Shown one piece after another: positions 35,052 to 44,632 of a DNA stretch of 64,000 nucleotides. The notes beneath the pieces are model-generated. The model was given only the letters and a program-made list of their open reading frames with translations, ran no database searches and was not told the DNA's origin. Numbering within the stretch: position 1 is the stretch's first letter; every line of letters starts with the position of its first letter. A program made the position numbers and the translations under genes. The DNA comes from CAISDA01 sp050258555 (GTDB taxonomy: Bacteria; Bacteroidota; Ignavibacteria; UBA10030; UBA8401): positions 1 to 64,000 of the forward strand of contig JBLMZA010000020.1 of NCBI GenBank assembly GCA_050258555.1, read 5' to 3'.

Positions 35052-37754
35052 TCAGGCCGATGGCTGGTCGGCAAGCGTCTTCCGGATGGATTCTCTGATC
35101 TCCTTCAGCATGAACGGTTTCGTGAGCACGCTGACGAATCCCATGGAGAGCAGATCGTGCTTTGTCGTTCCGTCGAGATATCCCGACGAAACCATGACTT
35201 TGGCCTTCGCGTCGATCTTCCGGATGCGCCGGAAAAGCTCCTCACCACCCATTTCCGGCATGCCGAGATCGGTCACCACCAGCGAAATGGAATCATGGTT
35301 CTCTTCGAAATATTTCAGGGCTTCGACGCCGTTGACAGCCGTGTGGACGTGGTATCCGACTTCAGAGAGAAATTCGGAGAGCGTTTCGCGCAGCAGCTCT
35401 TCATCGTCCACGATCAGGATATTTTCTGTATGGTTTTCCTGCGGCCTGACATCCGTGCCGCATCGTTCTTTCGGCGGCATGGGCGCCAAAGGAAAGAACA
35501 ATGTGAATGTCGTGCCGCTGCCCGGCGTACTTTCGACATCGATGAACCCGCGATGGTTCTTCATGATGCCATGGACGATCGCCAGGCCGAGGCCGGTTCC
35601 CTTTCCGCGTTCCTTGGTGGAGAAAAAGGGAGTGAAGATCTTTTCGATCAGCGCGGGCTCCATTCCCCGCCCGGTGTCCGAAACGCAGACCGCAACATAC
35701 GGAACAGACGATTGATCGCCGAAGCGGTGCTTCATGAACTCCGGCGGCACGGAATATTCCTTGATCATCAGCGTTCCGCTGTTCGTCATGGCATCGCCTG
35801 CATTGAGCGCGAGGTTCAGAAGCGCCTGATGGATCTGTCCGGCATCCCCCATGATGATCCCGTTGTCGATCTCGATGGAAGTGCGGATCGAGATCGATTT
35901 GGGAAGAAAATGCTCAAGCAGCGACTGCAGTTCGGTGATCGTGTGGGACAATGAGATCGGTTTCAGTTCGGCCTGATCGGGCCTCGAAAAAATCAACAGC
36001 TGGCGGGAGATGGATTTTCCCCGCTCCGACGCCGAGACGATGTGGTCGACGTACTTGTTTATTTCGGGAATATCCGCCGTATGCAGGCGCAACAGTTCGG
36101 CGGAGCCGAGGATGACGGCAAGAAGGTTGTTGAAGTCGTGTGCGATGCCTCCGGCGAGCGTTCCCACGCCTTCGAGCTTCTGCGATTGAAGCAGCTGCTG
36201 TTCCAGCCGCTTTCTGTCCGTGATGTCCTGGAGCGCCGTCCGGATACCGATGATCGTCCCCTCGTCGTTTCTGATGATCAGATCGTCGAGCAGGACGTAC
36301 AGAAGCGTTCCATCTTTTCTCCTGAACTTCCGTTCGAATCCCTGGCCGGGCTCGCTTTCGCCGCGCAGTTTCTTCAGACATGCCAGGCGCGACCGCTCCT
36401 CCTCCTCGATGAACGACCACGCATACTTGCCGACCATTTCTTCCTGTGTGTATCCGAGCATCGCCGCTTCGGTGCTGTTCACGCGGATGATGCGTCCCTC
36501 TGCGTCGAGTTCATGATAGCCCAGCGGCGCCTTGTCGAAGATTTCCTTGAAGCGGATTTCGCTCTCCCGAAGCGCGGTTTCCGCGTTCTTCCGCTCGGTG
36601 ATATCCTGAATCGTGCCGATCATATGCAGCGGTATTCCCTCGCCGTTGCAGATGAGCTCGCCCCGCCCCCACACCCAACGCTCGATGCCGTCGCTGATAC
36701 GGACGATCCGGTATTCCTTGTCGAATGTATTCCGGTTGCCGACGACGGAATTCAGAAAATACTCCATCATCTCCTCCCGCTGCGACGGATGGACGATCGT
36801 GTTCCATATCTCGATGGTCTTGTCACATCCCTCTGGGATGCCGAAGATTTCATCCAGCACCGCAGATGATGTCCAGGAATTCTTCCCGATGTCAAGATCG
36901 TACGAACCGATGCGCCCGATGCGCTGGCACTCGCGCAGCCAGAATTCCTGCTCGCGCAGAAGATCCTCCGCTTTCTTATGTTCGGTAATGTCCTGGATCT
37001 GCGAAATGAAGAACATCGGCTCACCGCTTGCGCTGCGGAGCAGTACGGTGGTGAGATCGGCCCAGATGATATGTCCGTCGGAATGGATGTACCGTTTCAT
37101 GAAGCGCGCGACCTTGCTGCCGGGCTGCAGCAGCGCGCGGACGTGTTCGCTTCCGAGGGCCCTGTCGTCAGGATGCGTGATCGAATTGAAGTCGATGCTG
37201 TGCAGCGCTTCGGGCGAACGTCCGACCATCTCGGCGAATGCATGGTTCACCTTTAATAGGCGTCCCGTCACATCGGTGAGCGACATGCCGATCGCCGTGT
37301 TCGCAAACACGGTTGCGAATCTGAACTCGCTTTCCTTCAGCTCCAGATCCTTCTCCCGCCCGAACTGCTGGGCTTCGTAAAGCCTGAATGCCGTACGGAT
37401 GGACGCAAGCAGCATGGCGCTCCCCGAGTCCTTCAGCACGATCCCGTAGGAATGAAGGGATGCTGTTTTTTCGACGATGGATGGTTCGGTGTGTGACGTG
37501 AGGAAGATGAGGGGCAGCTGATATCGCTCAAGGATGTCCCGGGCGGCCGAGGCGCCGTCCGATCCGGCTTCCGGATCGAGATCCATCAGGATGAGATCGG
37601 CGGCACCGCCGGTTCGCGATAAATATTCGAGCGCGTCCGCGCCCCCTGATGTGTGTATGACGTGATACTCTGCGCCTTCCAACTCGCGGGACCGCTTGAG
37701 TGCCGCTGCGGCATCGTTTTCAACCAACAATAGAACTTTCTGAGTGACGGGCAT
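35052..37754 (-). CDS. Hybrid sensor histidine kinase (REC-PAS-PAS-PAS-HisKA-HATPase-REC)
   Basis: 900 residues, no membrane helices, so a cytoplasmic sensor. N-terminal receiver (about 5-120, D58; acidic pair reduced to EN). Three PAS/PAC units (about 140-258, 270-388, 398-513). HisKA with phospho-acceptor H538 (GGIAHDFNNLL), HATPase with N650, DTGRGM (692-697) and GTGLGLA (718-724), then a C-terminal receiver with D828 (VVTDLGMPEMGG). The signal is unknown. The GGIAHDFNN type of kinase often passes phosphate to its own receiver or to stand-alone receivers such as that at 14713-15165. Confidence 0.92.
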   Translation of the reverse strand: MPVTQKVLLLVENDAAAALKRSRELEGAEYHVIHTSGGADALEYLSRTGGAADLILMDLDPEAGSDGASAARDILERYQLPLIFLTSHTEPSIVEKTASLHSYGIVLKDSGSAMLLASIRTAFRLYEAQQFGREKDLELKESEFRFATVFANTAIGMSLTDVTGRLLKVNHAFAEMVGRSPEALHSIDFNSITHPDDRALGSEHVRALLQPGSKVARFMKRYIHSDGHIIWADLTTVLLRSASGEPMFFISQIQDITEHKKAEDLLREQEFWLRECQRIGRIGSYDLDIGKNSWTSSAVLDEIFGIPEGCDKTIEIWNTIVHPSQREEMMEYFLNSVVGNRNTFDKEYRIVRISDGIERWVWGRGELICNGEGIPLHMIGTIQDITERKNAETALRESEIRFKEIFDKAPLGYHELDAEGRIIRVNSTEAAMLGYTQEEMVGKYAWSFIEEEERSRLACLKKLRGESEPGQGFERKFRRKDGTLLYVLLDDLIIRNDEGTIIGIRTALQDITDRKRLEQQLLQSQKLEGVGTLAGGIAHDFNNLLAVILGSAELLRLHTADIPEINKYVDHIVSASERGKSISRQLLIFSRPDQAELKPISLSHTITELQSLLEHFLPKSISIRTSIEIDNGIIMGDAGQIHQALLNLALNAGDAMTNSGTLMIKEYSVPPEFMKHRFGDQSSVPYVAVCVSDTGRGMEPALIEKIFTPFFSTKERGKGTGLGLAIVHGIMKNHRGFIDVESTPGSGTTFTLFFPLAPMPPKERCGTDVRPQENHTENILIVDDEELLRETLSEFLSEVGYHVHTAVNGVEALKYFEENHDSISLVVTDLGMPEMGGEELFRRIRKIDAKAKVMVSSGYLDGTTKHDLLSMGFVSVLTKPFMLKEIRESIRKTLADQPSA

Positions 37755-37927
37755 ATCCTCTTCCTGTCGATAGAAGAATTATTCACTCAGACGTACGCAA
37801 ATATTATGCCGTGCCAATGAAACGAAAAAATGACGATTCACGATCGATTGGGCCGATCTCTTCCGGGTTCAAGACACGAAATGTCGGAAAAGTGGCCAGT
37901 ATTATCCAAGAGGCGTTTGAACGACGG

Positions 37928-39217
37928 TTACAGCCGATAGGCATTGCGGAGAAGCGTCGCAAAATGTATCACCTCGACGTGGACATCGTGGAGTTCGCAC
38001 CCGTACTGCATCTGTGCCAGACATCCCGGATTGCTGGCGACGACATATTCCGCATTGGCGGTCTTTACATTCTCCATTTTGCGCGCGAGGATTTTCATCG
38101 AATCGTCGTAATGCGTCATGTTGTATGTTCCGGCGCTTCCGCAGCACCAGTTCGATTCGGGAAGCTCGACGGCGGTAAGGCCGGGAATCTGCTTCAGAAG
38201 CATGCGGGGCTGCACGGTCACCTTCTGCGCATGCGCCAGGTGGCACGCGTCGTGATATGCCACGCGATGCTCGAACGGCTGGTCGGGCGCTTTCATGCCG
38301 ATAATCGCGAGAAACTCCGTCAGATCGAGGACTTTTTTCGAGAACGCCTCGGCACGCTCCGCATAGGCGGGATCGTCCTTCAGATAATGGCCGTATTCCT
38401 TCATGAGTGCGCCGCATCCGGCCGAATTGATAACCAGGTAGTCGAAATCGTGCTTCATGAACGTGTCGATGTTTTTGCGGGCAAGCTCGCGCGCCGTTTC
38501 GAAATCGCCGTTGTGCGCCTGCATCGATCCGCAGCATCCCTGTTCCTTCGGAATGATGATCTGGCAGTCGTTGTGCAGCAGCACCTTCACCGTATCCTCG
38601 TTGATCTTCGAGAAGGCGACATTCATGATGCAGCCCGAAAGAAACGCGACGCGGTGCCGAATGCGTCCTTTCGGATACAGGATCTCGGGATGCATTTCGT
38701 CGAAGAACTGCTCGTCGATGCGCGGAGCAAGCTTCTGAAGCTTCGCAAGCTTCGGGGCAAAGAGGCGGAGCAGACCGGTTGTTTCGACGAAGGTCTCGAG
38801 TCCGCTGTGCTGATAGAAGCGCAGCAGCTTCGCGACGAATTTCAGCTGTCCTTTATTCGACAGGACATTCTTCAGGAAAATTTTCTTGACGATCTTTTCC
38901 TTCACCGAGTCCCTGCCCTGAATGGCGATCTGGTTGCGCGCGGCTTCGACGAGCGATCCGTATTTGACGCCGGCCGGACAGGCCGTTTCGCATGCCTGGC
39001 AGTCGAGACAGAAATTCATTTCCTCGATGAACCCGGGCGTGAGCTCGAGCTCGCCTTCCGCGACCGACTTGATCAGACGGATGCGGCCGCGCGGCGATGA
39101 ACGCTCGCGGCCGGTCAGGTTATATGTGGGACATGTGGGAAGACACAATCCGCAGTGCATGCAGTTGGTGATGACATCATCGCTGGGGACATCAACTCCG
39201 ATAAATCCGTTTTTCAT
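37928..39217 (-). CDS. glcF: Glycolate oxidase-type iron-sulfur subunit
   Basis: 429 residues. Two 4Fe-4S motifs near the N-terminus (CMHCGLCLPTCP, about 19-30, and CLDCQACETACP, about 69-80), then two CCG-type domains (EQGCCGSMQAHNG and SNWCCGSAGTYN) that bind a further cluster. It carries electrons from the flavin subunit encoded 10 bp upstream. Substrate may be glycolate or another 2-hydroxy acid such as D-lactate. Confidence 0.9.
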   Translation of the reverse strand: MKNGFIGVDVPSDDVITNCMHCGLCLPTCPTYNLTGRERSSPRGRIRLIKSVAEGELELTPGFIEEMNFCLDCQACETACPAGVKYGSLVEAARNQIAIQGRDSVKEKIVKKIFLKNVLSNKGQLKFVAKLLRFYQHSGLETFVETTGLLRLFAPKLAKLQKLAPRIDEQFFDEMHPEILYPKGRIRHRVAFLSGCIMNVAFSKINEDTVKVLLHNDCQIIIPKEQGCCGSMQAHNGDFETARELARKNIDTFMKHDFDYLVINSAGCGALMKEYGHYLKDDPAYAERAEAFSKKVLDLTEFLAIIGMKAPDQPFEHRVAYHDACHLAHAQKVTVQPRMLLKQIPGLTAVELPESNWCCGSAGTYNMTHYDDSMKILARKMENVKTANAEYVVASNPGCLAQMQYGCELHDVHVEVIHFATLLRNAYRL

Positions 39218-39227
39218 CGTACTCAGA

Positions 39228-40610
39228 TTAAATGGTAAATACTTTGCCGGGATTCAGGATGGCATTCGGGTCCAGCGCGTGCTTGAGCGTCCGCATGACG
39301 CCGATCGATTCCTCGCCGGTGACAAGATGCAGGTATTTCCGTTTCGCGATGCCGGTGCCGTGTTCGCCGGTGATCGTTCCTCCCAGCTTCACGCAGGCCT
39401 CGAAGATCTCTTCATACGCCTGCTCGGCGCGATGGATCTCCTCCTTGTCGCGCTCGTCGGTCAGGCATGTGGGATGCAGATTGCCGTCGCCGAAGTGTCC
39501 GAACGTCCCGATCTTCACATGATATTTTTCAGCGGTCTTCTCGATCACCTCGAGCATCGGCGCGATCTCGCTGCGCGGAACCGTGACGTCTTCGAGGATC
39601 GTCGTCGGCTTGCTCCGCGCGAGCGCGGAAAAGGCCGCCCGGCGAGCGGCCTTGAGCTTCAGCGCCTCTTCCGCCGTCTTGGCCACGTGAATTGACGCGC
39701 ATTGGTATTCGCGGCAGACTTCTTCCACTTTCTTCGCCTCTTCTTCCACCACTGCCGGATGTCCGTCGACTTCCAGCAGGAGCAGCGCATCCATCTCTCT
39801 TGGAAGGCCGAGGTGGGCGAAATCCTCGACGCAGTTGATCGTCGTGTTGTCGAGAAACTCGACCGTCGCGGGAATGATGCGGTGCGCGATGATCGCCGAC
39901 ACCGTCTTTGCCGCCTGGGACCGCGATGTGAAATATGCCGTCATCGTGCGGCTCGTCTGCGGCATCGGTATGAGTTTGAGCGTGATCTTTGTGAAGATGC
40001 CGAGCGTGCCTTCCGAACCGATGAAGAAATCCTTCAGGTTCAATCCGGCCACGTCTTTCACCGTCTTGCCGCCGCAGGTGATGATCTCTCCGTTCGGCAG
40101 CACGACTTCGAGCGCCATCACATAATTTTTCGTGACACCGTATTTCAACCCGCGCAGGCCGCCGGAGTTTTCGGCGACGTTGCCTCCGATCGTGCTGATA
40201 TTCATGCTGCCGGGATCGGGCGGATAGAACAGTCCGAGCTTCTCGACGGCTGCGTGCAGCTGCGATGTGATGACGCCGGGCTCGACCGTGGCGGTGAGGT
40301 TTTCCTGATCGATCTCCAGGATGTTGTTCCAATGGTTCATCAGCAGCACAATCGACCCTTCTGTGGGAATCGATCCGCCCGAGAGTCCCGTGCCCGCGCC
40401 GCGGGGAACGACGCCGAAGCGTTCGCGGTTGGCAAGCTTCATGATCGCTGAAATCTGCTCCTTCGTCCGCGGCCTGACGACCGCATCGGGCTTCTGCGAA
40501 AACAACTGCGTGCCGTCGTATGCGTATGTGATGAGGTCTTCCTGCTCTGTCGAGACGTTTTCGTTTCCAACAATCGCGGACAGTTCTGAAATCGCGCTGT
40601 GTGTGATCAT
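39228..40610 (-). CDS. glcD: FAD-linked 2-hydroxyacid dehydrogenase, GlcD type
   Basis: 460 residues. FAD_binding_4 domain with VRPRTKEQISAIMKLAN, RGAGTGLSGGSIP, and DPGSMNISTIGGNVAENSGGLRGLKYGVT; C-terminal FAD-oxidase domain ends GEHGTGIAKRKYL and ALDPNAILNPGKVF. With GlcF it forms a flavin/Fe-S dehydrogenase of glycolate or D-lactate. GlcE, the third subunit of E. coli glycolate oxidase, is not seen, which fits the two-gene D-lactate/glycolate type. Confidence 0.91.
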   Translation of the reverse strand: MITHSAISELSAIVGNENVSTEQEDLITYAYDGTQLFSQKPDAVVRPRTKEQISAIMKLANRERFGVVPRGAGTGLSGGSIPTEGSIVLLMNHWNNILEIDQENLTATVEPGVITSQLHAAVEKLGLFYPPDPGSMNISTIGGNVAENSGGLRGLKYGVTKNYVMALEVVLPNGEIITCGGKTVKDVAGLNLKDFFIGSEGTLGIFTKITLKLIPMPQTSRTMTAYFTSRSQAAKTVSAIIAHRIIPATVEFLDNTTINCVEDFAHLGLPREMDALLLLEVDGHPAVVEEEAKKVEEVCREYQCASIHVAKTAEEALKLKAARRAAFSALARSKPTTILEDVTVPRSEIAPMLEVIEKTAEKYHVKIGTFGHFGDGNLHPTCLTDERDKEEIHRAEQAYEEIFEACVKLGGTITGEHGTGIAKRKYLHLVTGEESIGVMRTLKHALDPNAILNPGKVFTI

Positions 40611-40719
40611 ACCTGTATGAATTCTCTTTTGTTCTCTGTATATTGAGCCGTGCTAATCATTTAAAGATAGCGATATCGCAATCTACAATCAATGAACAAC
40701 TTTGCAGGAGATGAGACTT

Positions 40720-42105
40720 ATGGCTAAACTCGAGCGGCGTTCATGGGCGGAACCCTTCAAAATCAAAGTCGTGGAACCGCTGAAGATGACGACACCGGAA
40801 GAACGCCTTGCGGCGATACAGGAAGCCGGATATAATACGTTCCTTTTGCGGTCTGAAGATGTCTATATCGATCTGCTGACCGACAGCGGCACCAATGCGA
40901 TGAGCGACAATCAGTGGGCCGGCATGATGCTCGGAGACGAAGCGTATGCGGGCAGCCGGAACTTCTATCATCTGGAAGAGAACGTCCAGCGATACTACGG
41001 ATACAAGTATCTCGTCCCCACGCATCAGGGCCGCGGCGCCGAGAACATCATCTCTCAGATCCTGATCAAGGACGGCGATTATGTTCCGGGCAACATGTAC
41101 TTTACGACGACGCGCCTGCATCAGGAGCTGGCCGGAGGAACATTCGTTGATGTGATCATCGACGAGGCGCACGATTCGCAGGCGCTGCACCCCTTCAAAG
41201 GCAACGTCGACCTGCAGAAGCTCGAGGATCTGATCACGCGCGTCGGCGCCTCGAAGATTCCCTACGTCTCGGTCGCAGCCACGGTGAATATGGCCGGCGG
41301 ACAGCCCGTCTCGATGGAGAACCTGCGCCAGGTGCGGGAACTCACGGCAAAGCACGGCATCCGCGTTATCATGGATGCGACGCGCGCCGTTGAAAACGCC
41401 TACTTCATCAAGACGCGCGAAAAGGGCTACACCGACGCATCGATCGCCGAAATTCTCCTGGAAATGTGTTCATACACGGATGGCGCCACCATGAGCGGCA
41501 AGAAGGATCTGCTCGTGAATATCGGCGGCTTCCTCGCGCTCAACGACTTTGACGTCTTCGAGGAAGCGCGCAACATGGTGGTCGTCTACGAGGGACTTCA
41601 CACGTACGGCGGACTTGCCGGACGCGATCTTGAAGCGATGGCGCGCGGCATCGAAGAAGCGGTGCAGTACGACCATATCAAAGCGCGCATCGGACAGGTT
41701 GAATATGTGGGCGAAAAGCTCCTGAGCATCGGCATCCCCATTGTTCAGCCCATCGGCGGCCATGCGATCTTCCTGGATGCGAAACGCTTTTATCCGCACA
41801 TGGCGCAGACCGAATTCCCCGCTCAGACGCTCGCCGCCGAACTCTATCTTGATTCGGGTATCCGTGCCATGGAACGCGGCATCGTGTCGGCGGGGCGCAA
41901 CAAGGAAACCGGCGATCACTATTATCCGAAGCTCGAACTGGTGCGTCTCACGTTCCCCCGCCGCGTCTATACGCAGGCGCATTGCGACGTGCTGGCCGAG
42001 TCGGTCGAATCCGTGTACGAGAACCGCGAGCAAACGCGCGGTCTGAAGATGGTCTACGAGCCGAAATACCTCCGCTTCTTCCAGGCTCGCTTCGAACGGC
42101 TCTAA
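40720..42105 (+). CDS. tpl: Beta-eliminating lyase, tyrosine phenol-lyase type
   Basis: 461-residue PLP enzyme of the tryptophanase/tyrosine phenol-lyase family. PLP lysine K262 (MSGKKD), R105, R222, R409, Y76 and Y296 all align with Citrobacter TPL at a constant offset of five. Residues that separate the two activities are of TPL type: T129 in FTTTR (Asp in E. coli TnaA), R386 in AMERGIV (Ile in TnaA) and F453 in LRFFQARF (His in TnaA). This predicts cleavage of tyrosine to phenol, pyruvate and ammonia rather than indole formation. ATG 40720 has GCAGGAG 9 bp upstream. Confidence 0.85.
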   Translation: MAKLERRSWAEPFKIKVVEPLKMTTPEERLAAIQEAGYNTFLLRSEDVYIDLLTDSGTNAMSDNQWAGMMLGDEAYAGSRNFYHLEENVQRYYGYKYLVPTHQGRGAENIISQILIKDGDYVPGNMYFTTTRLHQELAGGTFVDVIIDEAHDSQALHPFKGNVDLQKLEDLITRVGASKIPYVSVAATVNMAGGQPVSMENLRQVRELTAKHGIRVIMDATRAVENAYFIKTREKGYTDASIAEILLEMCSYTDGATMSGKKDLLVNIGGFLALNDFDVFEEARNMVVVYEGLHTYGGLAGRDLEAMARGIEEAVQYDHIKARIGQVEYVGEKLLSIGIPIVQPIGGHAIFLDAKRFYPHMAQTEFPAQTLAAELYLDSGIRAMERGIVSAGRNKETGDHYYPKLELVRLTFPRRVYTQAHCDVLAESVESVYENREQTRGLKMVYEPKYLRFFQARFERL

Positions 42106-42126
42106 TATCCGAGACCCCTACTAACA

Positions 42127-42153
42127 AAAGACCCCCATCCGGGGGTCTTTTTT
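42127..42153. terminator. Terminator after the lyase gene
   Basis: AAAGACCCCC (42127-42136) and GGGGGTCTTT (42141-42150) with loop ATCC, then more T. The A run on the left would serve the convergent minus-strand gene too. Confidence 0.92.
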
Positions 42154-42163
42154 ATCTGCTTTG

Positions 42164-42197
42164 ATGTGGGGCGAAGCGTTGCTTCGCCCTGCTCCAT
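42164..42197. repeat. Palindromic intergenic repeat, copy 2
   Basis: ATGTGGGGCGAAGC (42164-42177), three bases, then GCTTCGCCCTGCTCCAT (42181-42197). Nearly identical arms occur at 305-370. Both copies are between convergent genes. Confidence 0.6.
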
Positions 42198-42204
42198 CTT
42201 GTTT

Positions 42205-42975
42205 TTAATTGAAGAATCCGAACATGAGTCCGGCATTGATCGTCATGCCGTCGGGCTTCAGCTGCGTCGGCACATTGTCGATATCCGTCCGGTTGTCCAT
42301 CTGCCATGTGGGACTGAACAGGATCGGATAGCCGACGCCCACGCGGAACTGCATCCAGGCAAGGATTGAAAATTCAAGGTTGATATGGGGGTTGAACGAC
42401 ACGAACGTGCCGCTGAGCGAACGCGAGATATTTGTCGTCGGAGCATTCACGCCGTACTCGTTCCAGATGTCTCCCCAGCGCCTGAACCCGCCATCGTCCC
42501 TCGTCATCTCGATATCGATCGTTCCGGCGCCGATCGTGAAGCCGCCGGCAATGTCGAAGCGATGCGCCACGGGCACCACATAATCGACGAGAAAGCCCCC
42601 GTACGACACATGATATGACACTTCCTTTTTCACATTCGGCGTGGAGGTGAGCGTGCTCACTTTCTGCCTTCCACCGGTGCCGAATCCTCCGATGCGAAGG
42701 TTCGGAAGAAACATGATGTAACCGTAGCCTTCTCCGCCCACGAGCACCATCTGATTCTTGTCCAGCTCGGGCATGCCGATGGACCGGAGCGTCCGGTTGA
42801 TCTCTTCGTTCTTGAAAAGTCCGAGCGACGTGATGACGCCGCCGGCGCCGCCCACTTTTACCGAGCGCGGCGCCTCGAATGCGTTATCGGTGTTCTCATC
42901 CTCTTCCTGCTGCGCCATCACAGGAACGCTGAGCGCAAGCGCGCAGCATACTGCGACCATCATCCACGTTTTCAT
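42205..42975 (-). CDS. Exported beta-rich protein, probable outer-membrane barrel
   Basis: 256 residues; I do not recognise a family. Signal peptide MKTWMMVAVCCALALSVPVMA, then an acidic QEEDENTDN segment. Alternating Gly/aromatic strands follow (GGEGYGYIMFLPNLRIGGFGTGG, FRVGVGYPILFSPTW), with a C-terminal strand INAGLMFGFFN ending in aromatic Phe-Phe-Asn, typical of small outer-membrane barrels. GGAGG precedes the ATG. Confidence 0.7.
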   Translation of the reverse strand: MKTWMMVAVCCALALSVPVMAQQEEDENTDNAFEAPRSVKVGGAGGVITSLGLFKNEEINRTLRSIGMPELDKNQMVLVGGEGYGYIMFLPNLRIGGFGTGGRQKVSTLTSTPNVKKEVSYHVSYGGFLVDYVVPVAHRFDIAGGFTIGAGTIDIEMTRDDGGFRRWGDIWNEYGVNAPTTNISRSLSGTFVSFNPHINLEFSILAWMQFRVGVGYPILFSPTWQMDNRTDIDNVPTQLKPDGMTINAGLMFGFFN

Positions 42976-43095
42976 AGGCCTCCCCTTGATTAATGATCCT
43001 GTCCGTGCTGTATGTCGTTGTCTCGTCTTCCGTCCTGATGAATATAACGCTATTTGCGGAGAATTGTTGCATCTCTGCTGTGACGACTGTCACAT

Positions 43096-43647
43096 CTACA
43101 GCCCGAGCGTGTCCGCTTCCCCCTTCAGCGCATCGATGACGAATTGGATGTGCTCGTCGAGCGGAACGCCGAGCTCCTCCGCTCCGGCAACAATGTCCTC
43201 GCGCCGGACGGCACGCGCGAAGGCCTTGTCCTTCATCTTCTTTTTCACGGAGGAGACTTCGACTTCGGCGATCTTCCTGTTGGGTTTCACGAGCGCGCAG
43301 GCGGTCAGAAATCCGCTGAGCTCATCACATGCAAAAAGCGTTTTGGCAAGAAGCGTTTCACGCGGCACGTTGGTGTACGAGGCATGTCCGAGAATTGCCG
43401 TGCGGATGTGTTCGGGATATCCCTTTTCCTTCAGGATTTCAGATCCCTTCAGAGGATGGTCGGGCATGGTGGGATACATCTCATAATCGAAATCATGCAG
43501 CAGGCCGGTGATGCCCCATTCAAGCTCGTCCTGGTTGAACTTCCGCGCGTAGGCGCGCAGGGCGATATCGACCGCAAAGGCATGCTTGCGCAAGCTGTCG
43601 CTCTGTGTGTATTCGAATAAAAGCGCTAGCGCTTCCTCTCTGTTCAT
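43096..43647 (-). CDS. HD-domain hydrolase
   Basis: 183 residues. HD metal site in GLLHDFDYEMYP (about 52-63), preceded by a conserved His at about 21 (RKHAFAVD) and followed by HP in PDHPLKG and His in LGHASY. This is the compact HD family often annotated as predicted phosphohydrolase. Start ATG 43647 has AGGAG upstream; the longer frame overlaps nth and looks spurious. Substrate unknown. Confidence 0.85.
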   Translation of the reverse strand: MNREEALALLFEYTQSDSLRKHAFAVDIALRAYARKFNQDELEWGITGLLHDFDYEMYPTMPDHPLKGSEILKEKGYPEHIRTAILGHASYTNVPRETLLAKTLFACDELSGFLTACALVKPNRKIAEVEVSSVKKKMKDKAFARAVRREDIVAGAEELGVPLDEHIQFVIDALKGEADTLGL

Positions 43648-43696
43648 AGCGTGAGCTCCTGGAAATGAGTGTGATTGGACCGTCACCGTGTGTGTG

Positions 43697-44353
43697 TCAC
43701 AGCTGCGCCGAAGGACAGAACGCCTTGAAGATGCAGTCGGGACATTTCGGCGCGCGCGCGATGCAGATCTGCCGCCCGTGCAGGATGATGGCATGGGAAT
43801 AAAAAATCCATGACCGTTTCGGGATGAGCGTGTTCAGGTCGGCTTCGATTTTTTCCGGATTCGTTTCGGCGGTGAGTCCGAGGCGGAACGAAACGCGCGC
43901 CACATGCGTATCGACGACCACGCCCGAGGCGATGCCGAAGCCCGAGCCGAGCACGCAGTTCGCCGTCTTCCTGCCCACGCCGGCCAGCGCCGTGAGCTCC
44001 TCCATCGACGACGGGACTTCGCCTCCGTGCCTTTCGACGATCGCCTGCGTGCAGGCGATGATATTCTTCGCCTTGTTGGAATAAAAATTCACCGAGCGGA
44101 TGTACGATTCCAGCTCGGCGCGGTCGGCTTCGGCGAAATCGCGGGCGGTCCTGTAGCGCTCGAAGAGCGCCGGCGTCACCATATTGACGCGCGCATCGGT
44201 GCATTGGGCTGAAAGGATGGTCGAGATGAGCAGCTGAAGCGGTGTGCCGTAATCGAGCGATGTCTTCGCTTCGGAATAGTTTTTCCGGAGCAACGTGACG
44301 ACCTTGAGTGCGCGTTCCTTCCGCGCTTCGGGGGAATTGTTCTGCCTGTTCAT
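43697..44353 (-). CDS. nth: Endonuclease III (DNA glycosylase/AP lyase)
   Basis: Base-excision repair of oxidised pyrimidines. 218 residues. Helix-hairpin-helix LAGVGRKTANCVLG with the catalytic Lys, catalytic Asp in VVDTHVARVS, and a C-terminal 4Fe-4S cluster with the exact spacing C-x6-C-x2-C-x5-C (CIARAPKCPDCIFKAFC). ATG 44353 follows GGAGA. Confidence 0.96.
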   Translation of the reverse strand: MNRQNNSPEARKERALKVVTLLRKNYSEAKTSLDYGTPLQLLISTILSAQCTDARVNMVTPALFERYRTARDFAEADRAELESYIRSVNFYSNKAKNIIACTQAIVERHGGEVPSSMEELTALAGVGRKTANCVLGSGFGIASGVVVDTHVARVSFRLGLTAETNPEKIEADLNTLIPKRSWIFYSHAIILHGRQICIARAPKCPDCIFKAFCPSAQL

Positions 44354-44407
44354 GCGTGTTCTCCGCAGCATGACGCACTGCGCACGCACGGCGCGGCGGT
44401 GCGTCAA

Positions 44408-44447
44408 ATAAAAAAAGCCGCGTTCACAAGATGCGAAAGCGGCTTTT
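44408..44447 (-). terminator. Terminator after tRNA-Lys
   Basis: On the minus strand AAAAGCCGC pairs with GCGGCTTTT and is followed by a T run (+ strand arms near 44439-44447 and 44414-44421). Confidence 0.8.
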
Positions 44448-44452
44448 CGGTG

Positions 44453-44525
44453 TGCACCCACCAGGACTCGAACCTGGAACCCAATGATTAAGAGTCATTT
44501 GCTCTACCAATTGAGCCATGGGTGC
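44453..44525 (-). tRNA. tRNA-Lys (anticodon CTT)
   Basis: Cloverleaf: acceptor GCACCCA/TGGGTGC, D-stem GCTC/GAGC, anticodon stem AATGA/TCATT around loop CTCTTAA, T-arm CCAGG-TTCGAGT-CCTGG, discriminator A. CCA not encoded. Confidence 0.97.
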
Positions 44526-44632
44526 GTTGTAAAACTTGGTGCATTAAATGTAATGAGATTTCTGCTCGATGTCAATACGCGCCGGGATGTTTTTTTCATC
44601 CTGCAGCGTTTTTTGAGGCGCGCTGCGGGCGC

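Noticed and set aside
37811..39100. Plus-strand open frame of 429 codons
   Set aside because: Antisense to glcF, where two ferredoxin motifs and two CCG motifs are seen.
40720..42105. Tryptophanase (TnaA) as the call for this lyase
   Set aside because: The three substrate-site residues that differ between the two enzymes are of the tyrosine phenol-lyase kind, and no tnaC-like leader peptide precedes it.
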